In this document: piece after piece, positions 14,912-26,686 of the stretch
How positions within the stretch are numbered: position 1 is the stretch's first letter
How the letters are laid out: every line of letters begins with the position of its first letter
DNA from: Trissonchulus latispiculum
Lineage: Eukaryota; Nematoda; Enoplea; Enoplida; Ironidae
DNA: 64,000 nt
Direction of reading: 5' to 3'
Assembly (NCBI GenBank): GCA_030248195.1
Contig: JASAND010010634.1
Span: 1-64,000 of the forward strand
Translations under genes and position numbers: made by a program
The notes under the pieces: generated by a model
The model's database searches: none
Told to the model about the DNA's origin: nothing
What the model saw: the letters and a program-made list of their open reading frames with translations, nothing else

Positions 14912-16138
14912 TAACGTTGAAAAATTCCACTGTATGTCCGTGAAAAGCTGAGTAATACTACCCAAATTTATAGCAGGCTCCGGTTCGCTATCCAAAACGA
15001 AAATATGTTGACTCCAGGGATCCTGGACATCTAGGAGCCCTACCAGATTCTGTTGTGGTTGCGCCTGAGTAGCGGGGACTGTTCCCGGGTTAACCGGGAC
15101 CAACGTTGGGACCCCCGGGGAGGTCCTCCTTGACCCGGCGGAGGCATACCCGGTTGCTGGTGAGTCGCCTGAACAAAATTTTGTTGCATCCCTTGTGCTA
15201 GAGGTGCCATTTGGCCTTGTGGTGCCGGTGGACCGTACTGCTGCTGCGGGACCGGAGGCAAAATTGGGGGAGCTTGATGCCACTGCTCTTGTTGCATCAG
15301 GGGAGCCGGAAATACTGGCGGGTTCGCCTGCGGTGGTGGCCACTGCTGTTGTTGAGGTTGCGGATAGACGTACTGCTGCGGCAACGGTTGAGCATACTGG
15401 GGGAGGGGAGAGGTTGGGGAGGATAGACATTCTGCGGGCGTCCCACGGCAGGTCGGCAAGGATAGTTTTAATCCACTCCCGTGACTTGTTCTCGCCGAGG
15501 GTTCCTCCGAGGATTAGTCCGAATTGGAGCCGAATTCGGATATTATCCCAGCATTTATCCGGATCGTGACCCCGTCGTCCGCAATGTTGACATTTCTGAG
15601 GAAATCTGCTTTCAGAGTCGGGCATCTTACTGAATTTCTGCTCAAAATATTCCTTCAAGGCCTGTAGTTCTTGGAGGAAGTCAACCGGCGGGGTATCAGG
15701 GACGGTCTTCTGTTTGGTCCCGGAGGCCCCAGCCTCCTCCGAGCCTACCTGGTACACCGGAGAGAGGTACGTGAGCGACTCCGGTTCCGGTTTAGGAGAA
15801 CGTGAATCTACCTTATCCACTATGCGGAGAATCTGTTGTAAAGGTGGCTCTTCTCCGCCAAAGGCTGAGGCCAGAACTCCCTCGTAGCGTGGGTGGATTC
15901 CCAAAAATTGTCCGATGGACACAATGACGGTCCCTTTCGTCCTGATCCTTCCAGATGTCCAGAGACATGGCCTGAACCTCCGAAATAAACTTCTTGCATG
16001 TTCTCCTGGTCGTTGTTTCCTCTGGACAAAGGTATAGCGGTCAGCAGCCGATAATTTGGGCCGCGGAAACTGGGATTGCAGCAATTCCTTAAATCGTTCG
16101 CACGAATCAGTGACTGAGGGACCCACGAGCTTTTCCAC
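14816..16138 (-). pseudogene. C3 gag, 440-codon frame with zinc knuckle
   Basis: The longest gag frame in the window. From the capsid C-terminal half (QRPGEHARSLFRRF near residues 42-55) it runs through one CCHC knuckle (15551-15592, CX2CX4HX4C). One base is missing just after the knuckle compared with C2, so the frame then reads a Ser/Thr/Ala-rich shadow while the Pro/Gln-rich tail lies in 15040-15459. The start codon is internal: capsid homology extends upstream to about 16270 in other frames. This gag would not be complete, but this copy retains the C-terminal end lost from C2. Confidence 0.75.
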
Positions 16139-16305
16139 CCAATTTATTATACAATAGACGGGGCCACTGCTTCTGTGGAATTTGATAGATGTTGGCAGCT
16201 GATTCGAATTGTGGGAACCATTCCTCCACTGACATCGTTTCTGGTTCGAATTTGGGGACTTCTCGAAGAATATCCATTACGTACGATAGAGCCGAGCATC
16301 ATGCT

Positions 16306-16765
16306 TCAGTACGGAGGCGTCCGTAGCCTGCATTGTAGGTGGATTTGGATGTCGTGAAGCTGAAGAAGAGGGCCTATCCTGTCTGGGCGTGTAATATAGT
16401 CCGGACTCCGAGCGAGGCGGGCCAAGTCTGGAGGAGTCAACGGGGGAGGTTGAAGAGCCGGACCCCCGATTTTTGCATTTCTGATCAAAACATTCCTGTA
16501 AAACATCATCATCCCCCTTTCAAGGACCATATCCAGGTACGCGTCAAGGTCAGGAAGCTTTTTTCTGTGCACGGGTGTCGGGCCGGGCGAGGTCTCCGCC
16601 CGAGCTCCCGGTAACCGCCACCGAGCCCTGAGTCGAACCAAATCTAACCGCGGGACTTCTTGTCGCACCCCCCAAAACTTTCACTGAAGTTTCACCCGCA
16701 TCCTGAACTGGGGGGTCCGAAGTGACGTGAACGCGGGGAGGAGGGGGAGGAGGAAATCTGCGCAC
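16306..16765 (-). pseudogene. C3 leader with 724-bp internal deletion
   Basis: Frames 16306-16668 and 16550-16765 match C2 7050-7330 joined directly to C2 8055 onwards. The join (16461-16470) lies in a G-run/ATC motif present at both ends of the deleted interval in C2, which is consistent with a microhomology-mediated deletion. Confidence 0.7.
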
Positions 16766-16789
16766 GTGGCTCCTCCCAAATCCAGGCGA

Positions 16790-17810
16790 GGTCCCCCAAA
16801 AGCTGTCGAGAGGAGGTTCCCGACCCGGCCCCCCCTATCTCTAGGTGATCTTGATCACTCACTAGGTCCGGAGGGTCCGGCCGGACAAACTACCAGAAGG
16901 GGGTTGAGGGACCAGGAAACATGCTAAGCGGTTTTGCCCTAGCGGTTGTCAGGCTTTTTACAAAAACTTGATAGTAGTTCTGTTTTGTGAATATTAAAAA
17001 CATCTCCCACCGTTGGCGAAGCCAGGGGACATGGCAGGGATTCCACTACATGGTTGGATAGCTTAGAGTTACGGCATGTTACATGCATAATGTGGGGTAG
17101 CTGCGCAAAGTCCATAGGGAGTACGATTACCAGAAAAACAATTCAATTTTGGTCCGGAGTTGTCCGATGGTCGGATTTGGGTGGATCGACTATTTTGGGC
17201 ACCCTAGTCGGAGGCCTCGGTAGCCAAGCTTTACGCATTATGTTACGGTTGGGGCGTTGGCTATTGCCATGCAAAAAAACGTCGGCTGCTGCTTGTTAGC
17301 CGTCTAGTTAGATTTTTGTGAAATTTCCGGGTGATTTTTGGTGAACATTGTTATACCGTTGTTCTGATTTTTGTTGTAACTAAGCTTGAAGGTACTAAAA
17401 ACCAAATTAATACAGTTAATTCAATATTGATTCGCCCAATAGGTTTCATTTAACTTCCTATATTTTCCTAGTTTTTATCTTCGAAAATTCCTTTCTTCCT
17501 ATTTTTTGCAAAAAATTTCTATTTTTTCCTATTTTGTCAAAATTGTCCCGTAGGAGGCCAGTTACGAGTGCTTTTGTATGGTATCCCTAAGCGCTTTTGT
17601 ATTTGTTTTAGAACACTGATCTCAATCATGCTGTCCTAACGAACATCCTGTGAATCCTGAAAAAGAGAGTCCCTGTGACCCTGTACTATTGTGTTTACAA
17701 CTCGCTGTCTGTGTACTGATATCTGTGTCTGTGACGGTTATTAAATGTGTGCTTCGTTGTAGGTAGGTAGGAAGATGATACTTAATTATAATTAATTGTC
17801 GGGACTAATC
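16790..17810. other. Flank of C3, no gene recognised
   Basis: Similarity to the C2 leader fades at about 16790. Beyond it a GC-rich stretch to about 16920 gives way to ordinary AT-rich sequence. Frames at 17054-17299 have no recognisable content. I see no LTR, promoter motif or RNA gene. Confidence 0.5.
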
Positions 17811-17814
17811 TGTC

Positions 17815-18095
17815 TTAGTCAGTCAGTCAGTCTGTCAGTCTTAGTCAGAATTTTTAGTCTAGACAAGAGTTGTCTCGGAAAAACTTTGTACCAGAAGTGT
17901 CTCAGACTAAACAAATTAGTCTCAGAAGTGTCTCGGGCTAAAAAAATTCGTTTCAGAAGTGTCTGAGACAAATTCGGATTAGTTGCGACTATTTTTTGGG
18001 GAATTTGTCCTGACAAAATTTAGTCTCAGAAGTGTCTCAGAATAACAAAAACCTTAGTCTCAGATGTGTCTGAGACTAATTCCAGTTAGTCCTCT
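17815..18095. repeat. Degenerate short tandem repeats (AGTC)n and AGTCTCAGAAGTGTCTCAG
   Basis: A short (AGTC)n run (17817-17835) leads into five or more copies of a roughly 19-bp core, AGTCTCAGAAGTGTCTCAG, separated by 15-45 bp at 17895, 17920, 17955, 18020 and 18055. The core is itself a loose inverted repeat (TCTCAGA...TCTGAGA). No open reading frame of interest. Confidence 0.75.
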
Positions 18096-18141
18096 ACGGT
18101 GAGTTGAACGTGACGGACCCATTAAATAGAACATTTCTATT

Positions 18142-18247
18142 AAATATGGTAAGGTTGCCGATAATTGGCCATGTAAGCGGTTACGGCGGGCAAACCACTC
18201 GGTTCCCGGTACCAAACAAACAGCATATCCAGAAGGACCACAAAGGA
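18142..18247 (-). pseudogene. Relic of a P450 first coding exon
   Basis: Read on the minus strand, one frame gives LLDMLFVWYREPSGLP and, after a frameshift, WPIIGNLTIF (18142-18171). These match the membrane anchor, the proline hinge and the WPIIGNL block of CYP-A and CYP-B exon 1. The PPGPFS residues between the two blocks are lost in the frameshift. No start codon, splice donor or downstream exons are found. The similarity stops within 25 bp of a transposon-like end (TGGGTCCGTCA read on the minus strand, about 18113-18123). It is a decayed third P450 copy or a retained piece of a duplicated exon. Confidence 0.8.
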
Positions 18248-18249
18248 TA

Positions 18250-20097
18250 AACACGTGAATTAGTTTTATTACAATATTTTATATTATATTTAATAGTTTT
18301 ATTGCTGAAAAAATTATGTTTAAATTAGTTAAACAGTTTGCAAATACGTCGACAAAAACAAAAAATATGCACTTGACGTAATAACAATTTCCAAAATTAC
18401 GTTAAAAGGGAAACAATGACTCCATTTGGCTAATTCTCATGCACATACACAACGTCGACGAGCCAATTGCTGATTGGGTCTTCGATGCCGGTTCATGTAA
18501 TTACAAGAGTCAGTGGATGTATTTCGTCTGAGCCTAGTAAGTTGGTTCTATCAAATAGTCATGGGACAAAGCGGTGTATGCGAAAAGATAATTGTGATGC
18601 ATCATGTTTTTGTAAAATGTCTCAGAACATATCGAACCGTTTTGAAAGTCAAAGTTTATTTCGAAAGTTTTCAGATTTGTACAGAAATGAGAAGTTTCTA
18701 CAGATTCTATAGAAACTCTAAATGAGTTGAGTCACAAACCCACTGCTGGTGTTGGATTTGTTATAAAGACAGCTGTTTTGTTCTGAATAAGACAGATCTA
18801 CAATAGCCAAAATAAGATTGATCTGTCAAGGTACACCTAGGCAATGGAGGGTGAACGGTGAGGGTGGCTACCTCCAATATCACCCCGGGCGTATCGATGC
18901 TTAGCCATAAAGCACCGTACGACAAAAAGTATTAAATTTTTCGGATGCAATTTTTAGTGTTTTCCGAAGTTGCACCAAAATTCCTTCCTTCGCCAGGAAA
19001 CATTTCGTCTGATTAGAAACAATCATATGAAGCGTATTTTACCGGTATTTATTTCAAAAAGATTAAAGTGAATCAATGTTGGGTTTCTGTTACTGTATGT
19101 GTTGTTTATTTCTACATATCAATGTTATTGCACTGGTAAACACGTGGAGACCAACCAGGTTCCTCCAGTCGACATGGTGCAACCTCTGCCAAAATCGGGG
19201 CAAGATTTATGAAAAAGACCATATCAAATAAAATAGGCAAAAATATAGGTTTGAACCAAAATTTTAAAAACTATTCGTTTATGCAGGAACGTTTACGGGA
19301 ATTCTCTGAATCTGCAAGAAAGTCGAACGAAAGCTACTTCAAGCAATAAAGACTTGTCTTGCAAATTTTGAAAACATCTCAAATTTTAATAAAAATAGCC
19401 TTAATTTTGCGACGACTGTCGCTGTGTTATGCTTAGTTGCAATGTCCCAGCAAAGTTTTTTTTCAAAAATCAAGTTGATTTTGAGCCCCCCTCAGGACAA
19501 GCGCCCCAATATCATTTTAATGTATGTTATTGCTGTGACATCCAAAGCTGCTTTGAGTCTATGCTTATTCTACGCTGTGCAATAGCAGGTTCGTCAAAAC
19601 ATTCCCTTGTCCGCCTTGTCCGGTTGTGCGTCATTCGCCGGGAAAACCAAATAAGTGCAACCTCCCTCAACTTAGCAGCCACACTTTTTAAGTCAAAGCT
19701 AAAACTAATTGAGACAGTTAGTTTATGCTGAGGGTTAAATGAGACAGCATTTATTTTAAATGAGACAATGATTATTAATTCACAATGTTTAAAACATTAA
19801 ACATTAAAACATTTGTGGGACTGCTAAGTTGAGGTGTACTTTTGAGTCAAGCTATTAAAGTTGACCACTGTTTCTTGCTTAAATGGTAACAAATGAGACA
19901 CCCATTAGTTACTTATATGTTGGAGTATTTCTTGGGTATTTTGTAAAAAAAACTTAAAATTTTGGATATTTGGACGGTAACTGTTTCGTAGCTAACCTTT
20001 GGCTTAACTATTAGTGGACGGGGAGGGGAGTTAGTTTGTTTTAAACATAGTATCCTTGGGGGAGCATAGTTTCCCTTAGGGGGGTTGTGGGTTGGGG
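18250..20097. other. Non-coding stretch with a small inverted repeat
   Basis: AT-rich sequence without supported genes. A 14-bp inverted repeat (CCTCAACTTAGCAG at 19665-19678 and its complement at 19821-19834) encloses about 140 bp with repeated GAGACA motifs, the size and layout of a small MITE. No target duplication was confirmed. Confidence 0.5.
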
Positions 20098-20854
20098 TGT
20101 AGCGGTACCAGAGTGAAACTAACCTAACACAATAGTACCGTTACCCCGCGAGAGCAACTCAAGCGAGGAGACCGTGGCACAAGTGAATAAACACACCAAC
20201 CGCGCAGGAGCCGGCCGGGGAAGCCTCGGAAAATAAATAGATCTAATGAGGGGGTGACACCCGCTCACCTCAGAAATAACAATAAACTAACCTAGGAGCT
20301 CAGTAATAACCTACCTAAAAGTACACACAACTAGTGGAGATATTTAATAAGTAACAACAATAATATGGAAATATAGCAGGTATAGAAATAACTCGTAGAA
20401 TTTCGGGGGGCGAAGCCCAACTGACAAACAGACAGTTATACAAGAAATAACCTACACACACACACACACAGATTCGCCAATATAATTTATATCGGCGAAG
20501 CCCCGCTAACGTACCAATATAGGCCCACTGACAAAGTACAGGGGGAGAAACTGTACAAGGAAGATATGGAGAGAATAGGGAGAGATAGCGACTGTACACG
20601 TTAAGGGAAAACCGAAGACTGAAAGGGGGAGAAGTTTGACGGATAACCCCCTCCCAAGAGAAGCGCCCTCTGGCTGGGGTGTCCCAATCATGTAGTTCCG
20701 AGTGGGGTCCCCACCCAATCCAAACTTAGGTGGAGCTACATGACACGTGGAGGAATGCTTGCTGACTAGCAAGCCAGTTATTAGCTAAGTAGATTAATTT
20801 CGTAATTAAAGGAATAACGAAAAGAATGACCATTAGTCAGCCTCTTGCGTTACA
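20098..20854 (-). mobile_element. Putative 3' LTR of a retroelement, 757 bp
   Basis: Plus-strand boundaries are TGTAGCGG (20098) and GCGTTACA (20854), giving TG...CA and TGTA/TACA ends. In minus-strand orientation it is immediately preceded by a purine run GGGGAGA (complement of 20855-20861), as expected for the polypurine tract before a 3' LTR, and gag/env-like sequence lies further upstream. It contains a (CA)n tract at 20455-20471, hairpins at 20408-20418, 20494-20502 and 20757-20774, and a 13-bp palindrome GTGGGGTCCCCAC at 20702-20714. No second LTR copy was found upstream of gag near 23100, so the element is 5'-truncated. Confidence 0.6.
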
Positions 20855-20982
20855 TCTCCCCAGGGCTCGCCGTCCGAACTCCTGAGAGGACTGACCGTAC
20901 GGCGCTTGGTACGTGAGCGTCGCTCCCACAAACAATTTAAAAAGCACTTTACGCTTAAAAGACTAGTGCAAATGTATTACGC

Positions 20983-21578
20983 CTATTGTATTAAGACTAT
21001 TGCAGATATTACGCCTATACCTGCAGGACTCAAGACTGCTCCCCAGCGGGGCAAAACAACCGTACCTATCTTAACTGCTTCATCAGCCAGAAAATGAGAC
21101 GACTCAGCGTCGGCAGCCGACTGAGCGCTAGCAGTCGACAGTAGCAAGCCCATCATGAGCCAGAAAATGGGCATTCTAAATTTTTTCAACGAGCGAACAG
21201 CAGAAAAAATAGACAGAAACGGTATTAGTAACAGCGAAAAATCCAAAGCCTTTGGTTCTTGAATTTCCATTTTAAAAGTCTCCAGTAATTTGTACGAGTA
21301 CAGTTCAGTTCGCATTGAATGGCTACGGCGTGAGATTTAACAGTAAGTTCAACTTCACGGAAACTTTCATAATTTCGCGGTTCTACGTTGTCAAAGTTAG
21401 AAATTGGGATGAAAAGTTCCTCGTCTGTTGAGGTCATCGTACTAGGTGTGAGCGCACCTTTCAGCAGACAAGGAGGCTCGTACCGGTCCGGACGGCAAGT
21501 GCAAACCATGGGCTGTCGGCACATTAGAATCTTATGTGAAAAGTGGAGTGACGTGAGAAACCTCTTAGCGTGTCGCAT
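20983..21578 (-). pseudogene. Possible env-like segment of the 20098-23056 element
   Basis: Two minus-strand frames (21225-21578 and 20983-21315) overlap in different phases. The first has a Cys cluster (CRQPMVCTC, PPCLL) followed by a soluble-looking domain. The second has a strong hydrophobic segment near residues 50-62 ending in a signal-peptidase-like STASAQ site, then a Gly/Val-rich hydrophobic tail. Position just upstream of the 3' LTR and the secretory features fit an envelope-type gene of an errantivirus-like element, but no family signature is recognised. It is frameshifted and incomplete. An unrelated secretory gene fragment is the alternative. Confidence 0.35.
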
Positions 21579-21583
21579 GCATT

Positions 21584-22330
21584 ATGGCGAAACGGTTCGC
21601 ACCGAGCGGGCGGAATACTGGCCTGCCGACCGGGAATCAGACCGAGGTCGCCGGCTATGATGTGGCCTATGGTCACAGTAATCTGAGTGGCCGCTGCCCG
21701 AATGAGTGGAGGACCCGGAATAATTCCGCCCTCCCCCCGGGCCGTCATAATAGTACTCAGATCCCTGAGCTCTAGACCGAGAAACCGCAAACTTCGGCCC
21801 ATACTCGCGCCTCATTTCAGCAGGGAGGTCGGACCGTGGGTCCCTCCGGTCAGACTGTTGGCCGTTGTCCCGACGGTCGTCAGGGCGGTAACGCTCATCC
21901 CTATACTGCGAATCATAATTCCTATCGTCCCTACGCTCATAATCTCTCTCGCTCGCTCATCTCTATTGTCATAATTTCGATTACTCCTATTATCGTGACG
22001 TTCCCTATTACAATTTCCAGCATATCGTTATACCTTCCACGATTATAATTGTCACGCCCTTATCCACTTCTATTGTCATAGTTTCGACTTCGGTCAGTAT
22101 TTCGAAAAGACCCACGGTTAGACTGAAAATTTTGATTCCCAGCCCGGTAGGCTCCTCCTCCTGGTTGTCGGCATTCGCGTAGGACACGACCGGGTTTGTT
22201 ACAGTTGAAACAATTAGTACCGGGCGGTAATTCGCTAGAACGGTCATTTTTCCCGCACCGGTCGTTTTCTTAGAATTTTCAGCCTCAAACTTTTCAAAAC
22301 GGATTTTCAAATCTCTAACAGCTCCTTCTG
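21584..22330 (-). pseudogene. Nucleocapsid-like Arg/Ser/Tyr-rich segment with altered zinc knuckle
   Basis: Reading on from the gag fragment, one frame near 22170-22215 gives a CCHC-like block of the right spacing, CFNCNKPGRVLREC, in which the expected His is Arg (CGT for CAT/CAC). Downstream (21582-21815) a Gly/Ser/Tyr/Arg-rich frame resembles the basic tail of a retroelement nucleocapsid. Frames are broken throughout (for example 22008-22310 is out of phase with the knuckle). Between this and the env-like part there is no protease, RT or integrase. Confidence 0.55.
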
Positions 22331-23056
22331 CCTCGGCAATTGCCGCAGGAGCATCTTGCTCACTTCCAAAATTCGGTTCTAAAAAGGACGGGTAACCCTC
22401 TCCCGGTTACTCTCCCTCTGCTAGCTGTGCTCTTTCTACTGCTTTAGCTAATATAGAACATCCTGGCGGCACTCGGTTTTTAAGATCAGTTCTCAGTCCG
22501 AAAAGGAACAAACGCAATTTTAGCAGTTCAACCTGTTTATCCGAAAACCATCTTCCTCTTTGAAACTGAGGCGTGCATACCTATTCAAACGCATCAAATA
22601 ATCAGCTATTGGCTCGCCCTTTTCTTGCTTCACCTGGAAGATCAGGGAAGAGGCATGCAACGCAGTGTGAGGAGGTACCATGATCTTTTTTGCCTCTGCT
22701 ATGAGTTCAGTCCAGTTACCCCTACTATCCTTGGGCACAGCTCTGAAGAGCTCGAGGGCACGTCCTTTCAAAGAACTTGAGAAAGTATGTACTTTTTGCC
22801 ATTCATCGAAATTATTTACACTACAGAAACTCTCGTATTTTTCGACGTGCCCCTCAAACTACTCAGTCGAATGACCATGGTGCACGGGAACTGAGCTGAA
22901 AGCGGCGGCCACTTCTTGGACCCTAACTACAGCATTGAGTTCTGTTAAAGTTTTTGTCAACTCTGTCAGCGCAGTGGTTTCCGGCCCCACAGGCGGAGGA
23001 GTAGGCGGCGGAGATTCTGGTTGCTCAGGTGGATTGGGAGGTGTCCCCCCTCCCAC
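22331..23056 (-). pseudogene. Capsid-like gag fragment
   Basis: Frame 22859-23056 starts with a Pro-rich N-terminus (PPNPPEQPESPPPTPPP). Frame 22520-22771 has a retroelement capsid look: LELFRAVPKDSRGNWTELIA followed by QVKQEKGEPIADYLMRLNRYA, the usual order of capsid helices ending in a major-homology-like E-P-I-xxY segment. A stop and a frameshift separate the two. With the knuckle downstream this identifies a Ty3/gypsy-superfamily gag different in sequence from the C1-C3 element. No promoter or 5' LTR is seen upstream to 23300. Confidence 0.65.
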
Positions 23057-23099
23057 GTCTGCTGGATCAGGGATTTCGCAGTCTCTTAGTATTACGTAG

Positions 23100-26000
23100 A
23101 GTTATCTTACCTAACTAAGCAACTAAATTACCAAACAGTAAATTATCGTACGTAAAATTAACCACAATATTTGCGCAATAAAAGTCGGTGCAAAACAGAA
23201 TAGTGAGTTCGTTTTGGAGGAAATTAGGAGCTCAGAATTTTTTAGAGAAAACAACTTCAAAAACGTTGGAAATCACCTTTCTAAGTATCCTGTTTAAAAA
23301 ACTTCAATAATTTTTTCCTCCAAAGGAGCCCTCCACATGTAACAAAAAGGCTAGTTGGGGTTGTTTTTCTTTTCTCTTCTCCTTTACAATTATTCTCAAA
23401 CCACCTCGAGTTTTCGTGCTGTAACGTTTTGGGACCAGTCCCATGTTTTTAGGCGAAAAGATAGCAAAATTTTAATTTTTGGTCTTAGGCTCCCAGTAGG
23501 TAGACAGGACATGGGATTGGCTGTTAAGGCTAGAAACAGGACACGAAAATGAACATTTTTGCTTTTACAGCCTTTGAGCTAGCTATCCAGTGGTTAAGTC
23601 AGTATATAAGCAAACAACTGTCGGATTTTTACTTAATATTCACAGTTTATACACTAAAAATCCACAAAACTTCAAACATTTTCTAAAAACATCCCCCCCA
23701 TCGCTGGAGCCCCCAGAATTCGAAGTGGGTCGCAATTTCGTGACCCGCGGGTATCCGCGGCCCGCGGACTCCTGACTCGCGATTTACTGAGATTTCATGG
23801 ACCCACTTGACCCACTTCTTAAGTTTGGACATTTTTGCATATTTAAGTATCTGTAGCATGAATCGAGCAAATTAACGCTTTAAAAATGTACATAGTGAAA
23901 TATTACAACTTTCAAACAAACATTTGGCGTTCACAGCTAACGCCATCAGATTTCTTCTTAGTTTTCGTTAGTTCTGAAGATGCTATGCTATTTCATTTTA
24001 AATTATTTTACAGAACTTTAGAGCGCAGGGGGACTTCTTTTCACATTATTCCTTTATTTCCAACCCCCCTTCCGATCAAATGCGTTCAACCAATTTAACA
24101 AATACTCACTAGATATGCAAATTAGTCTTTCTGATTTGTGGAACACTCTGACCAGAAATCTCATTGTGAGCAGTGGATACCAATGCACTGAGTTCAATAT
24201 TCGATTTGCACAGCTTTTTAAAGTTTGTGAGAGTGATAATGAAAGAGGCAACGACAAACTTTTTAAGGGTGGGGTCGCGATTTTTCGACCATCTCCGATT
24301 TTTCTCATTTTCACATATTTTGTAGTCCTCATAGGCAAAGCAAGACAAGTGCGTTGGTTGCAAAACTTTTCCTATCATTCACAATAGCCCTTCAAAAGTG
24401 ATCCCGACATGTGTTAAACATAGGAAAATGAAAAAGTTAGGAAAATTTTTCTGCTACCAAAAGTTTGAGCGCTGTGTAAAAGCAAATCGGCTACCACTCG
24501 CTGTAAACCTAATTTGGATTAGGTAAAGTGCTAATATCTATACGAGGTTATTTTCCGTAGGGTCGCTAATTTTATACGAATTTTCAAAGTCCGGAGAAGT
24601 CGATTTTTGCTCAAAATAGCTCTACAAATTTGCAGGTGAGTGGACGTTTTGTCCTGTCCTGAACTAACCCTTTGGTGTAGAAACTTCGCGTTTAGATATT
24701 TGTACAGTATTGTGCTAGAGCTTTATTTTGCATATAATTAATCCCTATCAGGCCTTTTCAGGAGCTCGCAGTTTTGGTAGCAGAAATTCCGTTTTTCCTC
24801 AAAAATTGTCACTTTTCGAAAATTTCATGTTTGCTGCTCCATAAGTCAGCCAAATCTTAAGTTATCTCAATAAAATTTGGCATGCTAATAGGCTGGCATA
24901 AAACCTACGTGTATGTAAAGTGTCATGCCAATAGCTTGTGTTTTCTTCTGGTGACATACTACGATAGCATGGACACCTATGGGCAAAAATGTCAAATTTT
25001 CAACTTTTTCAAATATAGCCATATTTTATATCAACTTGAAGCTCTCGATGTCCTGAACATTTTATCTTCTTGCTCTAAGTCTCTACAAAGCAGTATGGGA
25101 AAGTTAGAGCGAGTTAAAGTTTGAAGCAAATGACAGTCGGAATAAGCTTTACCAAATCGTCCAAACGCCGTGTCTCACTCGTTGCTTGGCTTGCCACTGC
25201 AATTTATGCGGTAAACACCTACAGGTAAAGGCTTTAAATTGATGTATTTGTCATGCTGCAGTCTCCTGTCATCATACGTGCACGCGACTTCGAAGCCCTC
25301 AGCGAGGCATTACTAACGTAAATACTAAATTGTAGAGATTTGAACTGCAATATCTTTAGACTGGATTGACCCTGGACTCAATTGACCGAGCCCAATTTGT
25401 AATACCACAGCGTTCGACCGCCTTCAGGGAGCACAAAATCATCTGAATTCTTTTAAGTTTGATCGTTTGGCCGGATATTGTTGGCTTAGGTTCTATTGAA
25501 GACTGTCCAACAAGCCTGTGTTGCTGAACTATCTCCAATGCAACTTACAAAACTTACAATGGCCTGTTTTGGTTTTTTAAGCGTCGTTTGCTTGCCTTCG
25601 TTGCCCTGCCTGATTCCCTGATTTTAGGCATGTCCTTCGGGATCACGTATTAACCACGCACACAGGTGACATTGGAATATGTAAATACTACACGAATGCT
25701 TTTATTTCTACTTACCTCAATTGACTTATCACTAAAGTACTGTCAAGAGTCTAAACCTGGAGCTTTATTCTGTCCCCTTTTATGGGCTACTTGTTGAACT
25801 AAGTTACTTACTTACCAACTTACTTTTATGGGGCATCTAGACAGCGCACCGCACGGTGTTGCTAAGGTATAGGTCTGCTCATACGGAGTTCGAATGGGAA
25901 CTTTTCTGTTTGCATTAGAAATACGGTAGCATTCTCCTTATCTCAAAATTTAATCAGGCGCTAAAATCTTTTCCAAGTGGATAATGTTAAATATTTGCTT

Positions 26001-26680
26001 TACTAACTGTAATTCCACCCTAAATTACCTTAATCACCTTGTAAACGATCAATGTAACTTAGAGATGTATATTAATTCTGGCTTCGAATGATGACTCACA
26101 TACATCAACCATTGCCTAATTAACAGTAATTAGTCAGCCTTGTCAAGTATGTATGGGTGAGCTGCGTTCAGTAGAGCCCTTAATTACTATTTGGCATTCT
26201 CATCTTTAGTGACCACCGAAACTGTAAGTTCTTATTAGGAAATACTATGCCTCCATTTCTTATATATTACGGTTATTATGGTTATTACGGTAATCTTATG
26301 TAATCTTAACTTAATTACGGTAATTACGGTTATCTTATATATTACTTAGATATCATATCATAGGGAATCATATCTTATAGTCGCACCCTAGGTAGGGACG
26401 CATTAGAGCCTGCTTTATATTCGACATTTAAGGTGGAGATTTATTTTGGGCACGTATTGTTAGCATACAGCTCAAATCAAGTTCAAATTTGAAGAAATCT
26501 TCCAAAATAAGTTTTCAGCATACTAATGCACTCGGTACTATCCCGCTTGAAGATTCAACGTTTTGTTCAGAGCAGTTTTTGCTAATTTCTAACAGTTGGG
26601 CAGAAGCTGCATAGCTGTGATCATAGGCATACATCAATGGCATCAGTTTCCACCACGACTCCTAAAGATGTATGGCTAGT
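23100..26680. other. Long non-coding interval
   Basis: No supported gene. Local features: GC-rich repeats of GACCC and CCGCGG around 23730-23815; a low-complexity block of ATTACGGTTATT-type repeats at about 26265-26355. The frames here (for example 24054-24387, three overlapping on both strands) have no recognisable content. Confidence 0.5.
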
Positions 26681-26686
26681 ATGTAA

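Noticed and set aside
17010..17045. Similarity of GGCGAAGCCAGGGGACA to the C1 flank near 3097
   Set aside because: Only about 20 bp match; too short to define an LTR or primer-binding site.
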